From: a virus
Virus record (IMG/VR): IMGVR_UViG_3300009103_001352
Coordinates: 1 to 55,891 of that record
Strand: one strand, 5' to 3'
DNA: 55,891 bases
Below the pieces are notes generated by a model. The model did not search any database, was not told where the DNA came from, and was given only the letters and a program-made list of their open reading frames with translations. Positions 43,151 to 50,472 of the stretch are shown here, in pieces (within the stretch, counting starts at the first letter, position 1; each line of letters starts with the position of its first letter). Position numbers and translations under genes: made by a program.

Positions 43151-44361
43151 GAGAATGGATACATCTATCACATGGTGAGCGCGTATTTAAGGACTCAGAA
43201 TATTTTCGAGAAGATGAGTGGAATACTTCACAACCAAATTGGGAAGATACGCTTGAATTATTATCGAAAAAAACAGATAAACGTATATGCATATGGAATG
43301 CGAATGAAGCAGGTGGTTATTATCCACATCAGGGAGTTAGTGAAGGCGTACACGATAAGTTATTATATTTGATACATTCAAATATTCATCCCGAAAATGC
43401 TCCTAACACGTGGTATGTTAGTTGTGATTTAAATTTGCCTCAAAATTATTCTGAATGGCATAATCATTTTTATTCTAGTAGTCCACAAATTAATGTAAAG
43501 CCTTATCCATTTGCTGCAGTTAACTGTTTCTTTTCTCGATATAGAAAATACGATCATTGGACCATCCCTGATCATTCTAAAAAATATAAATTAATATGTT
43601 TAGTCAATCAACCCAAAATAAATAGAATATTAACTTTGAGAGAATTAGCAGGTAGAGAAGGATTTATATATTCATTTAAGGTTGTTGAAATTGGAGAATT
43701 ACATCATGATGGTTCTAATGATACATCGTATTTTGAAAAATTAGTTAACAAATGGAAAGGTTACGGTAGAGCTCCGTGGAAATGGTCAGACTGTGGTAAT
43801 TTAGTACATCTTTTTTCGGACACAGAGCAATGTGATAATCAATCGCCTCGAGATTTTAGTAATGAAAATTTTGATCAATTTAAACAAATTAGAATGACTG
43901 ATGCATTTCATTTACCAAAACAAGATAACGATCTCGATGATTACCATGATTTTTTTGTGCCTTTGGAATGGATGGAATCTCATGTTGAATTGATTCATGA
44001 ATCTTATTGTACGCGCGGTTTTATGTGGAGCGATAAAGTATGTAAAGTAATATGGTATTTAAAGCCTTTTCTCGTAGTAGGATGTCAGGGATGGTATAAG
44101 CACTTCGAGGATCTTGGGTTTAAATTATATGATGAAATATTTGATTATAGTTTTGATAAAATTAAACCGTATAATGAAAGATGGAAAGCAATATTAGAAG
44201 AATGCGATAAAGTTTTAAATATGTCACATAAAGAATTAATCCAGAAAACACAAGATATACGAGAAAAAATGATTTTTAATAAAGAACTAATGGAAAAGAA
44301 GAATGTGAATATGGATGTGTTTAGCATTGCCGAAATAATAGATAATGACCATTATATATAA
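43147..44361 (+). CDS. Glycosyltransferase-like protein, GT10-type, copy 3
   Basis: A 404-residue paralogue of the 36328 and 39321 genes. The donor block is VPLEWMESHVELIHESYCTRGFMWSDKVCKVIWYLKPFLVVGCQGWYKHFEDLGFKLYDEIFDYSFD. I place the start at ATG 43147 in a 4-nt overlap; ATG 43108 lies inside the upstream gene. Its N-terminal half (NTWYVSCDLNLPQNYSEWHNH) is the acceptor domain. It ends with a 17-nt overlap of the next gene. It is the most diverged of the three. Confidence 0.68.
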   Translation: MREWIHLSHGERVFKDSEYFREDEWNTSQPNWEDTLELLSKKTDKRICIWNANEAGGYYPHQGVSEGVHDKLLYLIHSNIHPENAPNTWYVSCDLNLPQNYSEWHNHFYSSSPQINVKPYPFAAVNCFFSRYRKYDHWTIPDHSKKYKLICLVNQPKINRILTLRELAGREGFIYSFKVVEIGELHHDGSNDTSYFEKLVNKWKGYGRAPWKWSDCGNLVHLFSDTEQCDNQSPRDFSNENFDQFKQIRMTDAFHLPKQDNDLDDYHDFFVPLEWMESHVELIHESYCTRGFMWSDKVCKVIWYLKPFLVVGCQGWYKHFEDLGFKLYDEIFDYSFDKIKPYNERWKAILEECDKVLNMSHKELIQKTQDIREKMIFNKELMEKKNVNMDVFSIAEIIDNDHYI

Positions 44362-44836
44362 ACCTGAGATGAAGCTAATTCGCATGGATGAAATGGATGA
44401 AATGAATGACAGGGAAAAGGTAAGACGAGATTTACGTTATGCTATGGAAACACAATTTCGTTATAAATTTTATAATTCAATAGAATTTCCCTTTCTTCCT
44501 GCTATGGGAATAAAACATGTTTTACAAGGATTTGAAGCTCCACCGGAAGTAGGATTTATTGGAATGTTACATCTTTGGTGGGGCCCAGAAGATTCCGGTA
44601 TTGTATATGATAATCCGCGATCAGGTACTGTTGTACCTAAAGGAACATGGCATGCTGAATGGTTTGATAATCCGGAAGATGCAATTGAAGTAGCAGTACA
44701 GATACAACAAGAAAAAAATTATGATGAAGTTAAACTCATAGAGATTCATATGCAACATCTTAGAGATGCCGTAAAGAAGAGAAAACTGCTAGAACAACCA
44801 GAGAAAAAAGAAAAGAAAGACATAGTCTACAATTAA
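44345..44836 (+). CDS. Hypothetical protein after copy 3 glycosyltransferase
   Basis: A 163-residue protein. The conserved-looking centre is FYNSIEFPFLPAMGIKHVLQGFEAPPEVGFIGMLHLWWGPEDSGIVYDNP, with helical ends. Its C-terminus is Lys/Glu-rich (KKRKLLEQPEKKEKKD). The start may be ATG 44345 or a later ATG (44369, MKLIRMDEMD). It has no motif I recognise. Confidence 0.55.
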   Translation: MTIIYKPEMKLIRMDEMDEMNDREKVRRDLRYAMETQFRYKFYNSIEFPFLPAMGIKHVLQGFEAPPEVGFIGMLHLWWGPEDSGIVYDNPRSGTVVPKGTWHAEWFDNPEDAIEVAVQIQQEKNYDEVKLIEIHMQHLRDAVKKRKLLEQPEKKEKKDIVYN

Positions 44837-44842
44837 TAAATA
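44835..44842 (+). promoter_or_regulatory. Possible late promoter variant (AATAAATA)
   Basis: AATAAATA differs at the first base from the consensus and overlaps the preceding stop. It lies only four bases before ATG 44847, so if used it would give almost no leader for that start; this lowers confidence. Confidence 0.35.
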
Positions 44843-44846
44843 TAGT

Positions 44847-45143
44847 ATGTACAAACCGCTTCCACACAATATTACAATTAAAGAATCTCCCATTGAAGGC
44901 TTAGGCCTTTTCGCAACAGAAAAAATTACAGCACAAACATTGATTGGAATCACTCATCACGCTGATGAGCGAGCGGAAGATGGGTGGATTAGAACTCCTT
45001 TAGGCGGCTTTGGAAATCATTCGGACGATCCCAACTGCTTCAAACTTTTAATGGACCCCAAAACTTTTTGGATTGGAGCTAATCGAGATATTAAACCTGG
45101 AGAAGAACTGACGTGGAGCTATACATTATATAAATGTGACTAA
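44847..45143 (+). CDS. SET-domain protein methyltransferase (minimal)
   Basis: A 98-residue protein built of SET-domain blocks only: EGLGLFATEKI (residues 17-27), GGFGNHSDDPNCFKL (residues 53-67, matching the NHSCxPN motif), and GEELTWSYTLY (residues 85-95, with the catalytic Tyr). It lacks pre-SET and post-SET cysteines and most of the SET-I insert, so it is among the shortest possible forms. SET enzymes methylate Lys of proteins. A target could be the Lys-rich protein at 7910, but that is conjecture. Confidence 0.8.
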   Translation: MYKPLPHNITIKESPIEGLGLFATEKITAQTLIGITHHADERAEDGWIRTPLGGFGNHSDDPNCFKLLMDPKTFWIGANRDIKPGEELTWSYTLYKCD

Positions 45144-45165
45144 ACATTTATACGGAGAAAAGAAG

Positions 45166-45666
45166 ATGCCGATACACAAGCATTTACTTGTCCGCGCAGA
45201 AGTAAAGCGCCCGATCACAGAAGAAAAAGAAATTAAAAAATGGTTAAAAAAATTAGTAAATAAAATTGATATGAAAATCATTAAGGGTCCTTTCGCAGGC
45301 TACGTTCATAAGGATGGAAACCGCGGATTGACAGGCGCCGTAATGATAGAAACAAGTCATATATCAATACATATTTGGGATGAACCAGACCCAGCATTAG
45401 TACAATTTGATGTTTATTCATGCGCGGAATATTCTACTAATGAAGTTTTAGCAGAACTTATAATAATGGAACCAGTTAAAGTTGAACACATGCTTATAGA
45501 TAGAGATAGTAAACCAGAGGACATTAAACCAGGTCTTTATGGTAGTTGTTTTAAAATGACAAATCATTCAGTTTCTGAACACAAATCACATCCAAAAATA
45601 CAAAAATATGATGATGAAGAGCGAAAAGAAATAATCAGAAAAGGTTATATATCTAGTTACGAATAA
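45166..45666 (+). CDS. speD: S-adenosylmethionine decarboxylase (SpeD) proenzyme
   Basis: A 166-residue proenzyme-type protein. The motif VMIETSHISIHIWDEP (residues about 59-74) matches the self-cleavage site, where Ser64 becomes the pyruvoyl group; the preceding Glu is Thr here. VQFDVYSCAEYSTNEVL carries the conserved Cys86. I place the start at ATG 45166, after GGAGAAAAG; a GTG at 45136 is in frame but would start inside the SET stop overlap. The product, decarboxylated SAM, feeds spermidine synthesis. No spermidine synthase is visible in the window. Confidence 0.8.
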   Translation: MPIHKHLLVRAEVKRPITEEKEIKKWLKKLVNKIDMKIIKGPFAGYVHKDGNRGLTGAVMIETSHISIHIWDEPDPALVQFDVYSCAEYSTNEVLAELIIMEPVKVEHMLIDRDSKPEDIKPGLYGSCFKMTNHSVSEHKSHPKIQKYDDEERKEIIRKGYISSYE

Positions 45667-45677
45667 AGGAGAATAGT

Positions 45678-45872
45678 ATGGAATCTTGGAGTATAATTGA
45701 TATTAAAAATATGTCAACAACAGAAATGAGACAATTGATGGCTCAGTTACAAAAAGAAATTAGTTTTAGAGAGGGGATTGGTGAAGAGATAAGAGCTCAG
45801 AAAGATCCTCAATTTTTATCAGAGGCTGGGTTACACACAGCTGAAGACGACGATCCAGTGGCGGGAATATGA
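45678..45872 (+). CDS. Small helical protein
   Basis: A 64-residue helical protein (DIKNMSTTEMRQLMAQLQKEISFREG) with an acidic C-terminus (TAEDDDPVAG). AAAGGAGAA lies before ATG 45678. It overlaps the next short ORF by 4 nt. No function is evident. Confidence 0.55.
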   Translation: MESWSIIDIKNMSTTEMRQLMAQLQKEISFREGIGEEIRAQKDPQFLSEAGLHTAEDDDPVAGI

Positions 45873-45946
45873 AAAAAACCAGACATGAAGGTGATGAAGG
45901 TACGGTGGCTTTTTGGTTATATATGAAGGCATTGTATAAAGATTAG
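45869..45946 (+). CDS. Very short ORF
   Basis: A 25-residue peptide (MKKTRHEGDEGTVAFWLYMK at its start) begins in an ATGA overlap with the previous stop. Such overlap supports translation, but the short length makes it uncertain. Confidence 0.35.
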   Translation: MKKTRHEGDEGTVAFWLYMKALYKD

Positions 45947-45951
45947 ATTAT

Positions 45952-45959
45952 ACTAAATA
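45952..45959 (+). promoter_or_regulatory. Probable late promoter variant (ACTAAATA)
   Basis: ACTAAATA matches TATAAATA at six of eight positions, like the CCTAAATA before 14062. It sits in the only small gap here, 20 bases before ATG 45979. Confidence 0.4.
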
Positions 45960-45978
45960 TAGAAAAGAAAGGTTTTAC

Positions 45979-46611
45979 ATGGCACGAATAAAATCGAAGT
46001 CTACACATATCGGTAGAGAACACTCTCGCAAAGAGAAACATCACGAACCAAAATCAGATATTGGTTTGATGTTTGATAGATTTGCTAGCGCTGCTGAAAA
46101 AGCAGAAGAAATGGTTGAGGACGTTAAACAAAAACCCGTTGATGCAATTGAAGAAGCTCAAGATGTTGCTACAAGACTTTCAGTTGAATTACCGGATCGT
46201 ATAAGAGAAGCTCAAGAGTTAGCAGATGCTCATATTGCTGCCGCACAAGCAGAAGCGGATAAAGTAAAAGAATTAGCAATCGCCGGAGTTAAAGAGGCTC
46301 AAGCGAGAGCAAAGGAAATTGAAAGAGTCGCTGCAGAAGATGCACATGCCAGAGCAGTTAAAATCAGAAAACAGTTTGTTAATGCTAAGAATTGGGAAGG
46401 AAAAGCAGTTCTCCCTAATTATAATGAGAAAAAAGCTACGGTAGAAGGTAATGCTGATAAAGCCCATGAAGAAGCAAAACGAATGCGCTCAGAAGAATCA
46501 GAAATAAAAGCATTACACGAAACACATAAAGTCGCAGCAGAAAGTGCCGCAAAAGCTGCCGAGCAAGCTGCCAAAAAAGTTGAACAAATGCTCCAAAAAC
46601 TCGGAAGGTAA
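45979..46611 (+). CDS. Ala/Glu/Lys-rich coiled-coil protein
   Basis: A 210-residue protein with almost continuous predicted helix from residue 30, rich in Ala, Glu and Lys repeats (AEKAEEMVEDVKQKPV, AAQAEADKVKELAIAGVKEAQARAKEIERVA, AAKAAEQAAKKVEQML). The basic N-terminus (ARIKSKSTHIGREHSRKEKHHEPK) may bind nucleic acid. Composition resembles head-packaged or structural helical proteins. It lies two bases before the next start. No named family. Confidence 0.6.
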   Translation: MARIKSKSTHIGREHSRKEKHHEPKSDIGLMFDRFASAAEKAEEMVEDVKQKPVDAIEEAQDVATRLSVELPDRIREAQELADAHIAAAQAEADKVKELAIAGVKEAQARAKEIERVAAEDAHARAVKIRKQFVNAKNWEGKAVLPNYNEKKATVEGNADKAHEEAKRMRSEESEIKALHETHKVAAESAAKAAEQAAKKVEQMLQKLGR

Positions 46612-46613
46612 TT

Positions 46614-47450
46614 ATGTCAGAAAATCTTCAAGAAAAACCCGCATTTTGCGATATACCTGGCGGTCCTAGGGATCCAAATCTTAAAGCACGATGTGCAAAG
46701 CCTGATGCTCCCGCCGCGCCTAAAAAACCTGCTGACATTAGATCTAAAGCTCTAACGGACACGGAAAAGAAAAGAAAAAGAATACAGAGTTTGGGTCTTA
46801 CACATGAAAGTGAAAAGAAAGAATCTTTCAAGCAATTCAAAGATAGAATTACATTGGAAGCAAATTTAAATGATTACGTTAAAAAATATAAAATGAAAAT
46901 GGGTGATAAAACTTCTACAGTAGATAAAGATAAATGGGTTGAAGGTATTGGTGGATTAACTAAGAGAGAGCAAGCAACCCTAAAACGTGTATTACAAGGA
47001 CATACCAGAGAAGGTGTAAAGGAAGACGCTGAATTTGCTGATGAGTTAGAATTAGTAGAATTAGCTCCGGTAATAGGTCTTGCAATAAGGGGTGCCGCGG
47101 CTGCTACAAAAACACCGATTAGACGAGCAATTACGAAGCATGTAGTAAAAAAAGCAGTAAACAAAGCAACCTCACCTCCTCCACCTTCAAATAATGAAGA
47201 AGTAGTAAATGAGAGTAAGGAACTTCAAGCTAAGATGGCGTTAGATGATGCAAAGATTAAGTATAAAGTAGAAGATGGTAAGATATATGTGGATAAAAAA
47301 GATCTTATGAAAGCTGAAAAGACCGTAGCAAAATCATTTAGAGTTAAGCCTAGAAACTTAGATGGGAAAAAATATCCCGCATTATATTATCACGGCGGAA
47401 GTTTAGGCATATGGAATAAGAAAAGACCTATAACAGGAATGGGTAGATGA
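46614..47450 (+). CDS. Head-type protein with FK-x-F motif and Ala-rich hydrophobic segment
   Basis: A 278-residue protein. A Pro/Ala-rich N-terminus precedes ESFKQFKDRITLEANLN near residue 69, which contains a gp21-like TLE-Ala site. A short domain follows (YVKKYKMKMGDKTSTVDK). Near residue 150 a hydrophobic Ala-rich segment (LAPVIGLAIRGAAAATK) resembles that of the 27766 protein. The C-terminal domain has IYVDKKDLMKAEKTVAK and YPALYYHGGSLGIWNKKRP. The architecture recalls the 399-residue protein. A head-packaged, membrane-active role is possible. It overlaps the next gene by 4 nt. Confidence 0.55.
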   Translation: MSENLQEKPAFCDIPGGPRDPNLKARCAKPDAPAAPKKPADIRSKALTDTEKKRKRIQSLGLTHESEKKESFKQFKDRITLEANLNDYVKKYKMKMGDKTSTVDKDKWVEGIGGLTKREQATLKRVLQGHTREGVKEDAEFADELELVELAPVIGLAIRGAAAATKTPIRRAITKHVVKKAVNKATSPPPPSNNEEVVNESKELQAKMALDDAKIKYKVEDGKIYVDKKDLMKAEKTVAKSFRVKPRNLDGKKYPALYYHGGSLGIWNKKRPITGMGR

Positions 47451-47737
47451 GAACGTTTATAGAACATGTAATAATTGAACAAGAATTACGTATGGATAGA
47501 GAATTGCAAAATATTCTTATGATTCATGCTAAAGATTATAAATTATTCAGAGAAGGTAAACAGGAACTATCAGAGTTACCTCATTTGTATAATGATTTAG
47601 TAAAACATTGGCAAACAGATATGCCGTACGGAGTAACAAAAGCCCGTGAGGGCGACCCCTATGAATGGATTGCGAACAAATTGAATAGTATTGAAGAACA
47701 CGGTGAGCCAATGCCAAAGTCATTAGTTCACAATTGA
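47447..47737 (+). CDS. Small hypothetical protein with FxxF-like start
   Basis: A 96-residue helical protein beginning MRTFIEHVIIEQELRM. The middle (MIHAKDYKLFREGKQELSEL) and the end (GDPYEWIANKLNSIEEHG) are acidic. It stops at TGA 47735-47737, after which the same frame stays open to 47944. It could be a truncated or readthrough gene with the next stretch. No family is known. Confidence 0.55.
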   Translation: MRTFIEHVIIEQELRMDRELQNILMIHAKDYKLFREGKQELSELPHLYNDLVKHWQTDMPYGVTKAREGDPYEWIANKLNSIEEHGEPMPKSLVHN

Positions 47738-47761
47738 GCTACACACGTTAAACATCCAAGT

Positions 47762-47944
47762 TTGGGTGATGAAGAATTAGAAGTAATAAGTCACAGTTTA
47801 GATGAAGATGGTAGAATAGAACAATACAGAGTTAAACCGCCACGCAATGCTCAAATTGGTTCAACAGTAGTTCTGCAAGCAGAAGAAGTTACTGTAACTA
47901 GAGAGCACAGTCACAAACACAAGGTAAAACCCAAAATTAAATAA
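47762..47944 (+). CDS. Open frame after an in-frame TGA
   Basis: A 60-residue stretch in the same frame as the previous ORF, 24 bases after its TGA, that begins with TTG. Its content (MGDEELEVISHSLDEDGRIEQY, PRNAQIGSTVVLQAEEVTV) looks like a real folded domain ending in a His/Lys tail. No ribosome site lies before the TTG. It may be read through the TGA, or be a separate gene with a rare start. The first is less likely since no redox motif is near. Confidence 0.4.
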   Translation: MGDEELEVISHSLDEDGRIEQYRVKPPRNAQIGSTVVLQAEEVTVTREHSHKHKVKPKIK

Positions 47945-47948
47945 TGAA

Positions 47949-48119
47949 ATGAAGACTTTTAAAGAATTTGGAGCATTCTTCGATGCAACTTTGTCGCAAG
48001 ATGAAAAAGAGGACATTCCCGTTTTTTCAGATGAGAAGCTTTCAGACACTTCTTACGCAGCCAAAGTTCGACCAGCTTATAAAGACAAGCAAAAGAAGAA
48101 GCAAGTCGATAAATCTTAA
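47949..48119 (+). CDS. Small ORF with FKEF start motif
   Basis: A 56-residue protein starting MKTFKEFGAFFDATLSQDEK. The end is basic and flexible (KDKQKKKQVDKS). The FK-x-F start matches other proteins here that look like head-targeted ones, but it lacks a clear Glu-Ala cut site. ATG 47949 lies four bases after the previous stop. Confidence 0.5.
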   Translation: MKTFKEFGAFFDATLSQDEKEDIPVFSDEKLSDTSYAAKVRPAYKDKQKKKQVDKS

Positions 48120-48138
48120 TATATATCATAAATTTTGA

Positions 48139-48678
48139 ATGGATTTATTAAAACATACATACAGCAATCTATCCCCTTATAAAAATCACGAGCAAAAATT
48201 ATATAAGAAGGGCGACAACTGGTATAAAGAAGTCCGTGAAGGATATTTCGATGATTTTGATATTGAAGCCTTACGTACATATATCGAAGTATATGATTTT
48301 ATAGACCCTCCAATAACATTGGAATTGGAAGACGGTGTTTTTAAATATGAATGTAGAGACTTATCTAAGACACATAAACAACTCATAGATATCCCATATA
48401 ATCGTCAAATCAAAATTCTCGGTAAATTGTTATCAGAGGTAATGCATTCTTTTTTAGAGTTCTCTGAAGCAAGAGGGAAAGTAGATATTCCAACGCCCAG
48501 TAATCCAACAGGAAAAAAAATTTTTTGTCACAGAGACTTAGCTTTTCATAATATCTATGTCGCTGGTGATGATATTAAACTAATAGATATTGATTCGTTT
48601 ATGTGGACTAACAGAGGCGATTTCAAATCCTACTATCAATATACTCTTTTAAGATTGGCACAGCATTTTGATCACTAA
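48139..48678 (+). CDS. Compact APH/choline-kinase-like phosphotransferase
   Basis: A 179-residue kinase-like protein. The catalytic motif is CHRDLAFHNIYV (His131, Asp133, Asn138), and LIDIDSF carries the metal-binding Asp near residues 150-152. The N-lobe is shortened to about 90 residues, whereas aminoglycoside phosphotransferases are near 270. It may phosphorylate a sugar alcohol or small molecule, or be a pseudoenzyme. It overlaps the next radical SAM gene by 11 nt. Confidence 0.75.
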   Translation: MDLLKHTYSNLSPYKNHEQKLYKKGDNWYKEVREGYFDDFDIEALRTYIEVYDFIDPPITLELEDGVFKYECRDLSKTHKQLIDIPYNRQIKILGKLLSEVMHSFLEFSEARGKVDIPTPSNPTGKKIFCHRDLAFHNIYVAGDDIKLIDIDSFMWTNRGDFKSYYQYTLLRLAQHFDH

Positions 48679-49798
48679 ACCTTGCCTAGCACCTTTTAAC
48701 TCAATTTTTCATAATTATGATGGTGCTACTTCTGTATGCTGTCACAGACCTGTTGAGATCACAGGTAAGACCCTACACGAGAGCATGCACGATGAGAAAC
48801 TACAAGCAATAAGAAGAAGTTTCGCTAAAGGAGAGACACCTCCAGAGTGTCGGTTATGTCCTAAGCAGATGAGAGAGTATCATACTGAGAATATCTCTAA
48901 GAATATTAAAAGTATTTCATTAGAAAATAAGTTCACTCCAGTAGCTGTAGATTTCTTCTGGTCTAATAAGTGTAATTTCGCATGCTTAGGGTGTGATAGT
49001 TATAAGAGCTCAACAATTGATAAGAATTTTAGAGAGATATATGAGATAATAGATCATCAGAGGCCTGTTCCTAATATAGGATATGATAAGCAAGAGAGAT
49101 TTGATTATATACTAGAAAATTCCGACAGTATTAGAATAATGCATTTATCGAGTTCCGGAGAACCATGGATTGAAGATAATATCTATGAGTTATTAGAGCT
49201 CTTAGTAGAGCATAAGTTATTTAACATTGAAATAGCGACCCATACTAATGGAAGTATATTGAATTATAAGAATAAGAGTATGATTGATATATTAGATAAT
49301 TGGAATGGTAACGCACATGTTATAATGAGTAATGACGGTACAGGAAAAAGAGGAGAGTATGTCAGATATGGTTATAAAGATAAAATGTGGTTAAGGACGT
49401 ATAATAAACTAAAAGAATCTAGCATTAACGTATATGTTCACTACTGTATGAACTTATTCAATATAATGTATCTCAGAGAAGATGCGGAATGGTTTAAAGA
49501 GAATTGTGATGATACTGATATACTCTTAAGATATTGGGAATGGCCTTCTTTATTAACGTCTAAGTTTTTAAAATATTGGGGTGATTTGTATGACGAATCA
49601 ATTGATTCATTCAATAGCGCGAAATCCTATTATAAGGATTCGGAGTATGCTGAAGATTACCTAAATACTATAGGGAGAGGAAATAATTTTAAAGATGATG
49701 TTTCGCGATTTAGTTCATTTATACAGAAGATAGATGAAAAAAGAAATACTGATTTTGTAAAAACTTTTCCAAAGTTGAATGAGATTGTTTTATGGTAG
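48668..49798 (+). CDS. Radical SAM protein with N-terminal Cys-rich SPASM-like segment
   Basis: A 376-residue protein whose start is TTG 48668 (read as Met). The N-terminal part carries CLAPF, VCCHRP and CRLCPKQM, Cys clusters of the SPASM or twitch type. The radical SAM CxxxCxxC is Cys102, Cys106, Cys109 in NKCNFACLGCDS. LSSSGEPWIE and THTNGSIL follow. Such proteins often modify peptides or sugars. The upstream gene overlaps it by 11 nt and the nitroreductase overlaps its end by 7 nt. The substrate is unknown. Confidence 0.75.
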   Translation: MITKPCLAPFNSIFHNYDGATSVCCHRPVEITGKTLHESMHDEKLQAIRRSFAKGETPPECRLCPKQMREYHTENISKNIKSISLENKFTPVAVDFFWSNKCNFACLGCDSYKSSTIDKNFREIYEIIDHQRPVPNIGYDKQERFDYILENSDSIRIMHLSSSGEPWIEDNIYELLELLVEHKLFNIEIATHTNGSILNYKNKSMIDILDNWNGNAHVIMSNDGTGKRGEYVRYGYKDKMWLRTYNKLKESSINVYVHYCMNLFNIMYLREDAEWFKENCDDTDILLRYWEWPSLLTSKFLKYWGDLYDESIDSFNSAKSYYKDSEYAEDYLNTIGRGNNFKDDVSRFSSFIQKIDEKRNTDFVKTFPKLNEIVLW

Positions 49799-50472
49799 AT
49801 AATTTAAAAGAGATTATTCACAAATCTCAAATATGTCAAAGAAATTGGGATTTGAGTGAAGAGATCCCTCAAGAGCATGTTGATTTAATTGTAGAAGCAG
49901 TTACACAAAGCCCCACCCGTCAAAATATCCCGTTCTATAATGTAGATGTTGTTACAGACAGATCTTTAATCAACAGTATCCATAATAATTCTGCTTTTTT
50001 TAAAATTAAACCAGGTATGGAGTTATCAGAATATTCTCACGCTGTCGTTAGGGGTTCAGATGTAGAGAAGGATGAAGATGGTGTTATCACAAAAACTAAT
50101 CCTCAAGTGCTAGCTCCCTTATTACTTGTTTTTAGTGCTAATGAAGAGACTTATTACGATAATCAGTTACGACATGGTAAAGACTCTGCGGAACGTGTTA
50201 AGTGGGAAAAAGACGTAAGCCTTTCTATAGGCGTAGCATCTGGATTTGCAAAACTAATATCTACACAATTAGGATATGTAAGTGGTTTTTGCGCTTGTTA
50301 TGGTGAAGAAATAGATAAACTAATAGGATCTTCGGTACGGTTATTTCTTGGGATAGGAAAGCCTGATAAAAACAAGAAATATACAGAGAGTCATATTGAG
50401 GAATTTGAATATCCCAGCTTTAAAGATGTAAAGAGATTAAAACCTGTAAAAGTAGAGTGGCATAATGGCTAA
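49792..50472 (+). CDS. Nitroreductase-family flavoprotein
   Basis: A 226-residue FMN-type oxidoreductase. The start RNWDLSEEIPQEHVDLIVEAVTQSPTRQNIPFYNVDVVTD is the nitroreductase N-terminal signature, with the R-x-x-D and S-P-T binding turns. Later SLSIGVASGFAKLISTQLGYVSGF forms the dimer helix. It overlaps the next small selenoprotein-like gene by 8 nt, so the two are translationally coupled. A shared redox role is plausible. Substrate unknown. Confidence 0.85.
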   Translation: MVDNLKEIIHKSQICQRNWDLSEEIPQEHVDLIVEAVTQSPTRQNIPFYNVDVVTDRSLINSIHNNSAFFKIKPGMELSEYSHAVVRGSDVEKDEDGVITKTNPQVLAPLLLVFSANEETYYDNQLRHGKDSAERVKWEKDVSLSIGVASGFAKLISTQLGYVSGFCACYGEEIDKLIGSSVRLFLGIGKPDKNKKYTESHIEEFEYPSFKDVKRLKPVKVEWHNG

